The translations under genes and the position numbers were made by a program. Of a DNA stretch of 64,000 bases, positions 22,993-34,701 are shown piece by piece. The stretch is taken from positions 62,001-126,000 of the forward strand of contig QANY01008049.1 in assembly GCA_003255025.1 (NCBI GenBank), in the 5' to 3' direction. Within the stretch, counting starts at the first letter, position 1, and each line of letters begins with the position of its first letter. Below the pieces are notes generated by a model. The model was not told where the DNA came from, did no database searches, and saw only the letters and a list, made by a program, of their open reading frames with translations. Origin of the DNA: Datisca glomerata (taxonomy: Eukaryota > Streptophyta > Magnoliopsida > Cucurbitales > Datiscaceae).

Positions 22993-25281
22993 TTTTTTTA
23001 AGGGTCATACCCTCAAAGTATGTGTATTGACATTTTGATATAAAATTTAATGATGATTATATTTTTCTTATAATTGTTTTTTTAAATTATTGTTGAATAA
23101 TCTGTATAAATATCTAAAAATTCTATATTCATTAATGAGACTATGATATTGTATTAGTACAAGAGCCTTCAGATCATAGATAATGAATAAAATTGTCAGC
23201 AACATATTAAAGTATGAAATCTTTAGTGAATGGTTGCTAGTACGGTTCATTAAGCATTATGAATGCGTGTGATCTAGATCTGAATCATTGATGTGGATAG
23301 ACATCTTAGTGAAGATACTTTATGAGATTATATATGACTGGACCGATGTGAATTAATAAATTTATCAACATGCTGTTTATAATAAAAATTTAATACACAT
23401 CAATTCGATGATCATATGTAGATCAGTCTGAATCATGAGTAGTCATGAACTCATATGCATGCCTACTGGATCTTTTGATTCACTCATTAAAGTTTGTTTG
23501 TAAATCTAGCTAGTGACTTTTATTTTGGAGATTCAGTGATATGGATGGCTGGGAACATGATCTTATAAGATTTGGAATCCAAGCTTTCTTAACGGATCGT
23601 ATATTGATTCATTTAAGTGTTAATTCTAGAACTGAATGGTTATTGAGCTCAGATTTATAATAAGATAATAAATTAGTCATTCACTAATGGATTAATGGTA
23701 CGTAAGGGTCAAGAGGTAATTAGAAAGGTAAAATGATATTTTGACCAGTTCTAATTTACAAACTAATAATTGGAGGACATATCTACATGAATTGATTATA
23801 TCAGGGGATTACATGAGAATACTCTGTAAATACATTCTATAATCACTACTAGTTCAATTCCATATTTATAGTGGAGTAATAATTGAATTAATAAATAAGA
23901 TTATTTAAGTAAAGATTTTAATTAATAATCGGGTTTATTGGAGCTTAGGATTATAGTTTCATGGTCCCCAAGTCACCTCTATACTACGCAGTCTAGGGTG
24001 TGAATATTTTAGGACATAAGAAAAAGACTAACTTGCAAATGAATTTTTATTCCGGGACAATTATATAATTATGAGATAATTATAAGTGATTAATAATTAA
24101 TAATTAATTAACTGAATTATCTATATATAAAAATATAATTTTCAGAAATTATATATCTATGTAAATAATTATTGACTATTTTTTCAATTACCGATAAGTG
24201 AGATAAAATATCTAATTTATAAAATTAGATAATTAATTTATTGTTAGATAATAATTTGCATACTAAATCTGTATTTGTGAAATAACAGAGAATTTAGTTG
24301 ATGAGGATAATCAGATATGTTAATTTGAATTAACTAATATCTAGATATTTTTACAATTAAAATAAATATTTAATTTACAGTAACTGTCACGTGTCGATCA
24401 ATGATTGAGAATCATAGATCACCATGGACTGTTGTAATGCCATGTGGCACTACAGCAGTACGCGTGTAACACTACAGTGCCACACGCACTGCTGTGTGGT
24501 GTGACACAGAGTGTCGTGAGGCATTGTATTGCTTCACGCCAACTGCAGTGTTGTGTGGCACTACAGTTGTGCGCCGTTATACAGTGAGTCCCACTGTATT
24601 GGGTAATTTAAAATTAAATATTAATTTTTAATTATCCATAAATATCTGATACGTGATTATGTAAAATAAGATACAAATTTTATTTGAATGACCTAAGTTG
24701 ATGAATGAGTTGATTAGATCATCAGTTGATCAATCATAGAATTGAGTTGTGAACACAATTGCTCAGAGTGATTTTTCTCTATGATTACTAGTTAATCAAA
24801 TATCTAAAAGAATAATCATCACATTCTTTTAGAGTATCGACTCACAAAAGTACTTCTCAGTAAATCTCTAGATTTCATGTGTTGAGAATATCTAGAGGCA
24901 AAAAAAAGTGTGTTGTAATATTCTACGTACCCACACACATCTTAGTGCATTGAGAATTGACTTGGAAGATCTTGATATGGATCTTGGAGTCTACTAATCG
25001 TTGCAACAATTTGGAGAGATGGACGATTGATTGGTTTTGCAACGACATTTGATCAAGACTAAAAAAGTATATGATTTCTAACTGTGTATGTTGTAGATTT
25101 AATATATAAATATATATCAGATCCTGATTGATTGAAAAAGTTTTCAATAAAAAGTATTTTTTCTATTGTGGCGTTGCACAATTTTTTTTATTAAAAGATT
25201 CGATTTCTATTAAAAGATTAATTTTTTTAAAATGGCCACGCGACACACGCTTCCGCCGTGCACGCGCTGCGACGGCGTAAA
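22993..25281 (+). repeat. Copia family B LTR, + strand copy
   Basis: The reverse complements at 28141-30395 and 36768-38640 match this block along its length: TCATACCCTCAAAGTATGTG near the start, (T)GATCATATGTAGATC, TCCAATAATTGG-type segments, a GC-rich island at 24400-24600, and a GC-rich end (25235-25275). It is followed at 25284 by a tRNA-iMet-type primer site, which fixes the right end. The left end is eroded: TTTTTTAAGGGT replaces TGTTGGGGTT. Confidence 0.85.
24400..24600. repeat. GC-rich palindromic island in family B LTRs
   Basis: A cluster of TGTGGCACTACAG and near-complement CTACAGTGCCACA words with other GTGGCAC/GTGCCAC pairs. Related islands occur at 28760-28960, 37440-37660 and 39000-39160. 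It stands out from the surrounding AT-rich LTR. Confidence 0.75.
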
Positions 25282-25283
25282 AG

Positions 25284-25294
25284 TGGTATCAGAG
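25284..25294 (+). other. Primer binding site (tRNA-iMet type)
   Basis: TGGTATCAGAG starts two bases after the family B LTR end, matching the usual copia primer site complementary to initiator Met tRNA. Confidence 0.8.
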
Positions 25295-27262
25295 TGGTCT
25301 TTATATATTTATATGTTAAATGTTGTGTGGGTTTTCTTACATTATTCATATAAAATGAGATATCTATGGCTGGATGGATGGTTTTGGTTTTTGAATATAT
25401 AGAAAATAATGGATCATTAATTTTATGATGATTATTGGGTTATATTTTGTTCTTTAATTTTGTTTCTTAGATCTTGTATAAGTCGTTTTGGGGCGTATAT
25501 TTATTTTTAATATTTACTGTAATTATTTCGATCACGAGAATATGAAGAACGCACGAAATGAACGACCAAAGAAAAAGAAAAGAAATAGGAATTCTCTTAA
25601 AATTCTGGCGTAGGCACCCTAAATTGGATTTTCGGTGCTGGCGCTGCCAATTAATGATTACCGGTAATGTCACATGAATTTACTATTACGACGACGTCGT
25701 CAAAAAATCGACGGCCGGCGGGGCAGCTAGCTATGGCAGATTCGGTGGTCGGTGGCAATTGTTGTCATATTTAGGGAAGTTTCACACAAACTCTGATATT
25801 AACCAACACTATCACTACAAAGTTTGACGATAACCCTATTTATCTATTATATTTTTAAAATTTGAAATTAATATAATTTTAAAATTAATTAAATTTTTAA
25901 TTTTATGAAATTAAAAATTAATAGTTTGATTGAGTTTGATCCAAGTTTGACAAAATCAAATAAACTATTTATATGACTAAGTCAAAGTCAACTATATTTA
26001 AATGGATAATTATAGAAATTAATTTTAATTAAGAGAAATAGTTTTTTGTACTTAAATAGAATTTGTTCAAAACTTGGAGATTATGAAGATGAACATCATG
26101 ACGAGAAGGCAATATTTTAGAAAATATGTCTTGAAGTTCACTTTGTAATTTTGTTTTTATAATTCAATGGTTGTAATTTAGAAATACCAAATAGTCACTC
26201 GGCCCATCATTATTTTATTTAAGTGTTAAATAAATATTTTAATTGTTAAGTTTGATATGTATATGCATTAGTCGATCACATGTCATACATAAAAAACTCA
26301 TAAAATTTTATTTGATCATGCATTTCATTAATAGAAACATGATTTATTAGGATTTTCCTAATATGTTTATATGCATTGTTTTATGAAATCAATAACATGT
26401 AAACTGCTAGGTTTTAATTAGTTAAAACTTGGTAATCACACCACACTAAGGGTTATAGTAACCTTTAGTATAATGACTTTAGTAAAAGAGTTTTATTAAA
26501 ATTTTATAAATATAATTAATTAGTTAATTTAATTTCACCTAATTATGATTTAGGCTCTTTATAAGGTTAAATGAACTTAGACCATTGAGATTGGTGTAAC
26601 TGATTATTAAATATTCATAGAGTTATTATCTTAACCAATGATTAATTTGGAATTTATTAATTAGTTAAAAAATGCAAATGCATCATCTTAAATAGTGAGT
26701 GGGAGAAGGTTGACATGTCAATATAACATATGGTCTCCATCATTAGTACAACACTGTGAGGTGCAATAAGAGCCGCGAGATGGCTTTACTTTCATCCCCT
26801 AAGGAAGGTTTTAGAGCTATACCAATACCAATGTTGGACTTATTAAGAAGATAGGAGGAAGTGATGTAGTTTAGTTTTGATCGACCCTAAGGCGATATAT
26901 TCTAAATGAAGTCATTGAATCTGAAATGATAACTTACACACACAAAATCACAATTAAACTTTCATGCGGATAGTTGTGTTGACCGAACAAGCAATACCTT
27001 ATTGTTAAAAGAGAATATATGAGATATTTTAAGTTTTAATTAATAAGGATGAGAACGTCTCATAGATAGTCTGGGGTTAATCTGACTGACCTTAATACAG
27101 CACATTAATCATTGGGTTATTTTATCGTGATTAGTAAATATTAAATTTGTGTGTTTATTATGTTGCGTTCATGCATCATGTTTACTTTTCGAATTCAAGA
27201 TATTTATCGATTATATTGAATCTTGTATGTTTTAAATTTCAGTTATCATTATTATTTCTACC
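25295..27262 (+). other. Long untranslated leader of copia family B
   Basis: About 1.97 kb lies between primer site and gag ATG with no convincing ORF. It is homologous in reverse complement to 34702-36756. Blocks such as AGTGGGAGAAGGTTGACATG and CACCACACTAAGG are shared. Confidence 0.75.
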
Positions 27263-28085
27263 ATGGACAACTTTTTTACTACTTTACTCGCTCTTGTAAA
27301 ATTGAATGGTAATAATTTCGTACATTGAAAATCAAATATAAACTTAATGCTGATTTGTGAGAACCATAAGTTCATTCTTACTGAGAAATATCCTGAGAAG
27401 CCTGCTTCTAATGCTCCGAAGAATGTTAGGAACAAATATGATGTGTAGATCATATCAAACAATATGGCGAGTGTGCTACATGCTTGTAAGCATGAATGAT
27501 GTTCTCAGAACCAAACATGAAAGCATGAAGACTTCCAATGAGATTATGGAATCTCTACAGGTGATGTTTGGGCAACAGTCTTATCAAAGTCCTCATGAGG
27601 CCACTAGGAGCAATATAACAACTAAAATGAGAAAGGACACTTCTATGCGAGAACATGTTAGAAATACATTGGATGACCATTGATGAACAGACTCACGTTA
27701 GCATTATACTTGAGTCGCTCACACCAGTTTTTTCTGCGTTCATGATCAATGATGTTATTAACAAGTTACAATTCAACATGACCCAATTACAGACTTAGAA
27801 TGACCAAAGAGGGCGAGGCAAACGTTGTCGAGCTAAAACCTTCCTCCACTGTTGTTAAAAATAACAAGAGGAAGAAGATCAATGGTAAGGACAAAGGTAA
27901 GAACAAGAATGGGAAGAAAGCTAAGACACCACCAAAAGCCAAAAAGAACAAGAAATAACAAGCCCAAGGGAAAATGTTTCCACTATGGGGTTGAAGGTCA
28001 TTGGAAGAGAAACTATAACAAGTATCTCTCCGAGCTTAAAAAGAAAGGTAACTATGATTTACTTGTACTGAAGCTTGCTTAGTGG
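27263..28085 (+). pseudogene. Copia family B gag (+ copy), broken
   Basis: ATG at 27263 begins MDNFFTTLLALVKLNGNNF and meets a stop after about 20 codons. Recognisable gag continues in shifted frames: NEIMESLQVMFGQQSYQ near 27535-27600, and a basic stretch with zinc knuckle (27852-28082) reading CFHYGVEGHWKRNYNKYL. Two of the three zinc-binding Cys of CX2CX4HX4C are Tyr, so the knuckle is dead. The start is supported by homology with the - copy ATG at 34701. Confidence 0.8.
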
Positions 28086-28140
28086 ATTATAATTTTTCAT
28101 CTTGGATACTTGATTCAGGAGCCACTAACCATGTATGTTC
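28086..28140 (+). pseudogene. Start of family B protease, interrupted
   Basis: The sequence reads SWILDSGATNHVCS, with the protease DSG intact. It stops at 28140, where a - strand LTR terminus (TGTTGATCG on +) begins. Everything downstream of the protease start is missing from this + copy. Confidence 0.8.
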
Positions 28141-29195
28141 TGTTGATCGTCGCGGTGCATGCGCAACGGAAGCATGTGGAGCGATGCCATTTTAAAAATT
28201 ACATTTTTTACTAAAAAACAAATCTTCTACTAAAAAAAAATCGTGCTACACTATGATAACCAAATTATTTTTATTGAAAACTCTTTTTAATTAGTCTAGA
28301 GACTAAATCAAGCGTCCTTGTGAAACCAATCGATTCTCCGTTCCCACAAAATCGTTCAAATGATCAGTAAACACCGAGATCCACATCAAGATCTTCCAAG
28401 TTAATCCTCAGCGCACTAAGACGTGTGTGGGCACGTAGACTATAACGAAGAGACTTTTCTGTCTTTAGAAGTACTCAACACATGGGATCTAGAGATTTTA
28501 CTTAGAAAGACTTTTGTGAGACGATTATCTAAAAGAACGTGATATTTTTTTAGAGATTTTGATTAACTTTTAATTGTAGAAAAATCACTCCTTGAAAAAT
28601 TATGTTCTTCTCTCAACTCTTGATTGATGAACTCATTCTCTCATTTTTACTAATTGATTCATATATCTGAGACCATCCGAATAATATCTGTATATTTTTT
28701 TTGATAATGGCGTATCAGATATTTTGGGATAACTGAAATAATATTTAATTATAAAACTATCAATAATAGAGGGACCCACTGCTATTATGCACAACTACAG
28801 TGCCACATGGCACTGTTGTGTGCCGTGAGGCAACACAATGCATACGGCATTGTGCCTCATGGCACCACTGCAGTGCCCTGTGGCACAGCAATGTTGCACA
28901 CCCATTAGTATAGTGCCATATGGTACTACAGTAGTCCGTGTTAATTTTTGATACCCAATCAGTGATTGACACATGGTAATTATTGTGTATTAACTATTTA
29001 TTTTAATCAAATTAAATATCTAGATACTATTTAATTTAAAATTAACATATCTGATTATCCCTATCAACTAAATTATCTGTTATTTCACAAATAACAGACT
29101 TAGGTGATACATATTATTATCTAATAATAATTTAATTATCTAACTTCATAAATTAGATATTTTTATCTCACTTATCGATAATTACAAAAAACCAA

Positions 29196-29236
<41 letters not shown>

Positions 29237-30395
29237 AATTCCAAAAATTATATTTATACATATATAAATAATTCAATTAATTTTTAATAAATTAATCACA
29301 TATAATTATTTCATAATTATGTACTTGCCCCAAAATAAAAATTATTTTAGAAATAAGTCATTTTCTCATGTCCTGAAATATTCACAACTTAGAATGTGCA
29401 GTACAAAGGTGACTAGGGGATCATGGACCTATAACCTTAAGCTCCAATAAATCAGATTATTAATTAAACTCTCTAATTCAAGAATCCGATTTATTAATTC
29501 CATGATTACTGCACTATAAATATGAAATTACACTATTAGAGATTATAGATTGTATTTACAGAGTATTCTCATGTAGTCTCCTGATATAATCATTTCACAT
29601 AGTTTTGTTCTCAAATTATTGGTTCATAAATTAAAATTGGTAAAATATATCGTTTTACCCTTCTAATTTCCTCTTGATCCTTACTTACCATTAATCCATT
29701 AGTGAATGGCTAATTTATAATCTTATTATAAATTTGAACTCAATAACCATTTAGTACTAGAATTAACACTGAAGGAAACCAATATACGATCTGTTAGGAA
29801 AGCTTAGATTTTAAATCTTGTAAGATTATACTCCCAGTCATCTATATCACTGAATCTCCAAAATAAAAGTCACTAGCATGCTTTACAAACAAATCTTAAC
29901 GAGTGAATCAAAAAATCTAGTCGACATGCATAGCAGTACATGACTACTCATGATTCAGATTGATCTACATATGATCATTGAAATTATGTGTATTAAATAT
30001 TTATTATAAACGACACATTGATAAATTTATTAATTCACATCATTCCAGCCATATATAATCTCATTATATAAAGTAGTTTCACTAAAATGTCTATCCACAT
30101 CAATGATCTGAATCTAGATCACACGCATTCATAATGCTTAGTGAACCGTACTAGCAACCATTCATTAAAGATTGCATACTTTAATATATTACTGACAATT
30201 TTATTCATTATCTATGATCTTAATCCTCTTGTACTAATACAAAATCGTAGTCTCATTAATCAATATATTTTTTTTTAGATATTTATATAAATTATTCAAC
30301 AATAATTTCAAAGAACAATTATAAGAAAATGTAACGCTCATTAAATTTTATATCAAAATGTTAATACACATGCTTTGAGGGCATAAACCCCAACA
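28141..30395 (-). repeat. Copia family B 3' LTR, - strand
   Basis: On the - strand it starts TGTTGGGGTTTATGCCCTC (at 30395) and ends GCGACGATCAACA (at 28141), with standard TG...CA ends. At 2255 bp it is close to the + copy. It contains an (AT)n tract (29200-29232) and the GC-rich island (28760-28960). Confidence 0.88.
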
Positions 30396-30806
30396 ATCTC
30401 CCACTTGTTCTAAAGCAAATGCGACATTTCTCTTAATCCCATGTTACGCACGTGACCCTCAAATTACTTCACAGAAAGTATCTTTATGAAATGATCACCC
30501 AGGTTTTGTTCCAATGCTATCTTCATAACAGTCACGTCCTCTAGATGCACTATTTCTCTTACAATTATAAGAAAACGTAATGCTCAATAAATTTTATATC
30601 AAAATATCAATTCACATGCTTTGAGAGCATAACCCCTAACAATCTCTCACTTGTTCTAAAGAAAATGTGACATCTCTCTTAATCCCATGTGACGCACGTG
30701 ACCCTCAAATTACTTCACACGAAGTATCTTTGTGAAATGATCAGCCAGGTTCTGTCCCGAAGTTATCTTCATAACACTCACATCTCCTTGATGCACTATT
30801 TCTCTT
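30315..30806. repeat. 246-bp tandem duplication spanning the LTR/polypurine boundary
   Basis: 30315-30560 and 30561-30806 align end to end, from ACAATTATAAGAAAA to a TTCTCTTACAA flank. Each copy holds the first ~80 bp of the LTR, the polypurine tract and ~160 bp of internal sequence. A short ACAA homology lies at the junction. The copies differ by roughly one base in ten. Confidence 0.9.
30397..30406 (-). other. Polypurine tract
   Basis: On the - strand, AAGTGGGAGA lies immediately before the LTR start, as in many plant copia elements. A second, altered copy is at 30642-30652, because of the local duplication. Confidence 0.75.
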
Positions 30807-31446
30807 ACAAGATAATATTTCCTCTCTAGGTGCGTGCCCTTCTTGTGACTCCCTGGTTCCTTGGAATTTGCTATCGTCGCATTGTTATCATTTTATAGGA
30901 TCAATGGCTTGTCCATATATGGAATTACCTTCAGATCAATATAAAACCTTCTTAGACATATCAATTCTTTTGCAGCTTCATAAGCCACTATATATTCGGC
31001 TTCCATAATAGAACCTGCAATGTTGAATTGTTTAATACTTTTTCAGACTACAACTCCTTCACTTAGGGTGAATAATGATCTAGACGTCAACTTTTGACTA
31101 TCTGTATCTGATTGAAAATCAAAATCGGTATATCTAGTGGGGTTCAGGTCTCTACCTAAACAAGCATATAGTTTCTCATTTTTCCAAGATACTAGATAAT
31201 GTGTTTTACTACAATCTAGTGTTCGAAACCTAGATTCAATTGATAATGATTGACAATTCCCACTACATAACAGATGTTCGGTCTCATACACAACATGATA
31301 TACATGAGACTTCCAATTGCTGAAGCATAGGGAACCTTTTTCATATTCTCTTCCTCCTGAGGCATCTTAGGACATTGTTCCTTGGAGAGATGTCTGGTTG
31401 ATAGTTGACCTTTCTTAGAATTCTCCATAGAGAATCTCTCCAGCAC
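30700..31446 (-). pseudogene. Family B RNase H (-)
   Basis: The 31216-31446 ORF contains VPYASAIGSLMYIMLCMRPNI, the conserved segment between RT and RNase H of copia elements. 31043-31291 continues in another frame. The region 30700-31040 gives GSIMEAEYIVAYEAAKE and a DNNATIANSKEPGSH-like segment, so the RNase H catalytic neighbourhood is recognisable. Frameshifts and stops separate the parts. Confidence 0.75.
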
Positions 31447-32330
31447 CTTCTCAATATAAGATGCCTAAGATAGTGCCAAGAGCTTATTCATTTCATCCCT
31501 TAGGATTTAAATGCCTCGAACATATCTCTCTTCTCCCAACTCTTTCATTTGGAATTTCTCAGCTAACCACTTCTTTATTTTTGAAAGATTTTCTACATCA
31601 TTCCCAATGAGTAGACTACCATCAAGAACTAAGAAAATCACTACCTTATCTTTGATGTATTTATAAACAGTGGCTTCGTCTACATTTTTCGAAGTCATAA
31701 GACTTTATAATCTCATCAAAAGTAAGATTCTAAGAACGAGATGTTTGCTTTAATCCATAAATGGATTTAAGCAAATTGCATACTTCCTAATCTTGCCGTT
31801 TTTGTATGAACCCTTCTGGTTGCATCATATAGATTCTTTCTTTAAGAGAGTCATTAAGAAAAGATGTATTGACACCCATTTGTCATATCTCATAGTCAAA
31901 ACTAGCATCTATGGACAAAATGATGTGAATGGATTTTAGCATGGTCACAGGGGGGAATGTCTCTTCATAATTCACTCCCTTCTTTTGTATATAGCCCTTG
32001 GCTACTGACCATGCCATGAAAGTCTCTATTTTCCTATATGTATCTCTTTTCTTCTTGAAGATCTATTTACATCCAATGGGCTTGACATCATTAAGTGGAT
32101 CTACAGGTTCTCAGACAGAATTGGAATACATAGATTCCATTTCCTGGTTCATGGATTCTTGTTATTTCTCCTTTTCAGGATCATCCACTGCTACTTTATA
32201 AGATAATGGATTGTCCTTATCAGTGTCTGACACCAGGACATGTGCTTTTAGTTTGTAGTGAACTGGTTGTCTCACAACCCTCTCACTATGACGTTGCAAC
32301 GAGGTTTTCTTTGCAGGAACTGTGGTTTCT
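31447..32330 (-). pseudogene. Family B reverse transcriptase (-), active site destroyed
   Basis: The RT N-terminal segment (about 32090-32070) begins GCKWIFKKK, followed by a KGYIQKEGVNYEETFPPV-like run and a SIYGLKQ segment near 31740, all interrupted by stops. In the open piece 31507-31698, the place of the catalytic YVDD reads FLVLDGSLLIGND. Tyr-Val are missing and the second Asp is Gly (31615-31625). Even with an open frame the polymerase would be dead. Confidence 0.75.
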
Positions 32331-32940
32331 CTGGTTCATCATTTATCAATAGAAATTGAAGGTCGTCTGATCTTATCAACCGTTAATTCCTCAAGAACCA
32401 CTTTACTACGAGTTTTGCATATAGTCATGCTTAAGGAAGGTTTCATTTGTCAACACAAACCATTAATGTTAATGTTAGTTATGCCTAAGCGTGCGTATGT
32501 TTATGAGAGTTGAGATACCGCTGTGTACATTACATGTTTTTTTTTGAATTTTTATTTTCATGATATGATGTATGCTTTAATTAAAATGTGTTTGTAATGA
32601 TTGAGAATTTTATTATTTTTCAGTAATTGAAATGTCATCCATGAGCCCATTACCATTTGTATTGAAAATATTGTCGATAATGGATATTAACTAGGACTTT
32701 AATCTAATCGTAAAAAGAAGCAAGTACACTCCTAATTAACGCTACTCTAGAACTTTCTTAGAGTTCCACTCAGGAGAATAAAATCAATATTGGCTATGTA
32801 GATAGTTTGAATTTTAGCTCCATGTAACATGGTGTCATTATATGACAAACATGTTGGAACTATAGTAAATTCATTCTCCATGGAAGCTGATATAATTATT
32901 AATCTCCAATAAGATGTCTGAAGGCTAATGACACCATTTT
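32331..32940 (-). other. Decayed or inserted segment between family B RT and integrase
   Basis: RT similarity stops near 32330 and integrase similarity resumes at about 32945. Normally an integrase C-terminal domain fills this space. Here I recognise only short traces, so the interval may contain another insertion. A 63-codon + strand ORF (32322-32513) has no motif. Confidence 0.4.
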
Positions 32941-32941
32941 A

Positions 32942-33460
32942 CTATGATGTTCCAGGTGCTATGAGTTGGGATAGGATTCCACACTCCATCAAATAATTCT
33001 TGAATTCTAAATCCAAGTATTCACCGTCTTGATCGGACCGAAGGGTTTTCAATGATTTACCTAATTGTTTTTCATGTTCAGCTTTGTAGTCTTTAAAATT
33101 TTCAAAAGTTTCAGACTTTCTTTGCATTACATAAGTATAACCATATCTTAAGTAATCGTCAACAAAAGTGATGAAATTCTTATACCCACCTCTAGCTTGT
33201 ATATTGATCGGTCCACAAACATTACTATGTATTAGCTCAAGTGATTCCTTTGGCCATTTCCTGTGAAATGTCTCTTGGTCATTTTACCCTCTAGATAGGA
33301 TTCACAAACAGGAAGAGTTTCAACATTTAGTTCTCTCAAAACACCATGCTTTGTTAACTTTTTTAACCTATCTAGATTAATATGTCCCAACCTAAGATGC
33401 CAAAGAAATGTGTTACCATCATCCTCAGAAACTCTTTGTTGTTTGTTACTTTTACTTGCT
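32942..33460 (-). pseudogene. Family B integrase (-), broken
   Basis: The pre-integrase finger LWHLRLGHINLDRLKKL lies at about 33400-33350. The core piece (32942-33127) has TLRSDQDGEYLDLEFKNYL with the second catalytic Asp, then CGILSQLIAPGTS and a stop where the segment with the catalytic Glu should follow. The remaining sequence to the RT is not recognisable. Confidence 0.75.
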
Positions 33461-33462
33461 AC

Positions 33463-33850
33463 TTAAAATAATTTAGAATTACTTAACGCATCTTCAGTCA
33501 GTTTAAGCATATATAGTCCGTTTATAACTTTTGAATTACAAGTATCAAATCCATTCTTAGTAATAATAAACTCTTTATCAATAAAAGAAACTTCGAATAA
33601 TTTTTCTTGAAAAAATGAAAGAGAAATCAAATTTCTCAAAAATCTAGGAATATAATAAATAACGTTCAAAAATCTTAAAACGACCTCGCCATCAGCCAGT
33701 AAACAAAATGTCCCTAATACTTTAGCTGACATGAGCGCACCACTGCCAACTCTCAAAACTACCTCGCCATCGGCCAGCTCCTTTGAGGAATCAAGCATAT
33801 GCAAAGAAGAACATACATGGTTAGTGACCCTGAATCAAGTATCCAGGATG
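33463..33850 (-). pseudogene. Family B protease and pre-integrase region (-)
   Basis: 33840-33820 reads WILDSG, the protease active site, then loses frame before the HVC segment. The 113-codon ORF 33463-33804 continues with SSKELADGEVVLRVGSGALM and later RFLRNLISLS. The nine residues LADGEVVLR occur twice (codons 11-19 and 36-44). This looks like a small internal duplication or patch conversion. Confidence 0.72.
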
Positions 33851-34701
33851 ACAAATCATATTCCACTAAGCAAGATTCAAGTACAAGTAAATCATATTTA
33901 CCTTTCTTTTTCATCTCATAAAGATACTTGTTATAGTTTCTCTTCCAATGACCTTAAACCCCACGGTAGAAACAGTTTCTCTTGGGCTTGCTGTATTTCT
34001 TGTTCTTATTGGCTTTTAGTGATGTCTCAGCTTTCTTCACTTTCTTGTTCTTACATTTGTCCTTACCATTATTCTTCTTCTTTTTCCTGTTCTCAACAAT
34101 ATTGGAAGAATGTTTTTGCTGAACAATATTTACCTCGCCCTCTTTGGTCATTCTAAGGTTAAGTGACTCAAAGTCTGCAGTTCACTCAATAATTAGGTCA
34201 TGTTGAATCGTAACTTGTTCATTAAAAATTGGTCATCAACGCAGAAGTAACTGGTGTGAGCGACTCAAGTATAATGCTAACTTGAGTCTGATCATCAATG
34301 GTCACCCCATTTACTTCTACCTCAAGCATTATGTTGATCATGATCGAAGTTGTCATATAACTCCTAGTGGCCTCATGACGACTTTGACCAGATTGTTTCC
34401 TAAACATCACCTGTAGAGATTCCATAATCTTGTAGGCAGTCACCATGATTTCATGCTTGGTTTTAAGACATCATTCATGCTCACAAGCATTCAGCACTTC
34501 ACCTTATTGTTGGATATGATCTAAGCATCATATTTGTCCCTAATATTCTTAAGGGCATTAGCAGTGGGCTCCTCAGAACATTCCTCAGTAAAAATGAACT
34601 TATGGTTCTCATAAATTAGCATCATGTAAACATATGAAATTATCACCATTCAATTTTTCGAGAGCGAGTAAAGCAGTAACAGGGTTGCCTATGGTAGACA
34701 T
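33850..34701 (-). pseudogene. Family B gag (-), broken
   Basis: The ATG is at 34701-34699 (MSTIGNPVTALLALEKLNGDN). The middle piece 34222-34446 has KIMESLQVMFRKQSGQSRHE and IDDQTQVSIILESLTPV. The basic tail 33954-34151 ends in KPKRNCFYRGV, where the second Cys of the zinc knuckle has become Tyr. It is homologous with the + copy at 27263-28085, which confirms the start. Confidence 0.8.

Noticed and set aside
33731..34156. 141-codon + strand ORF rich in Ser
   Set aside because: Shadow of the - strand gag/protease of copia family B, which has the recognisable motifs.
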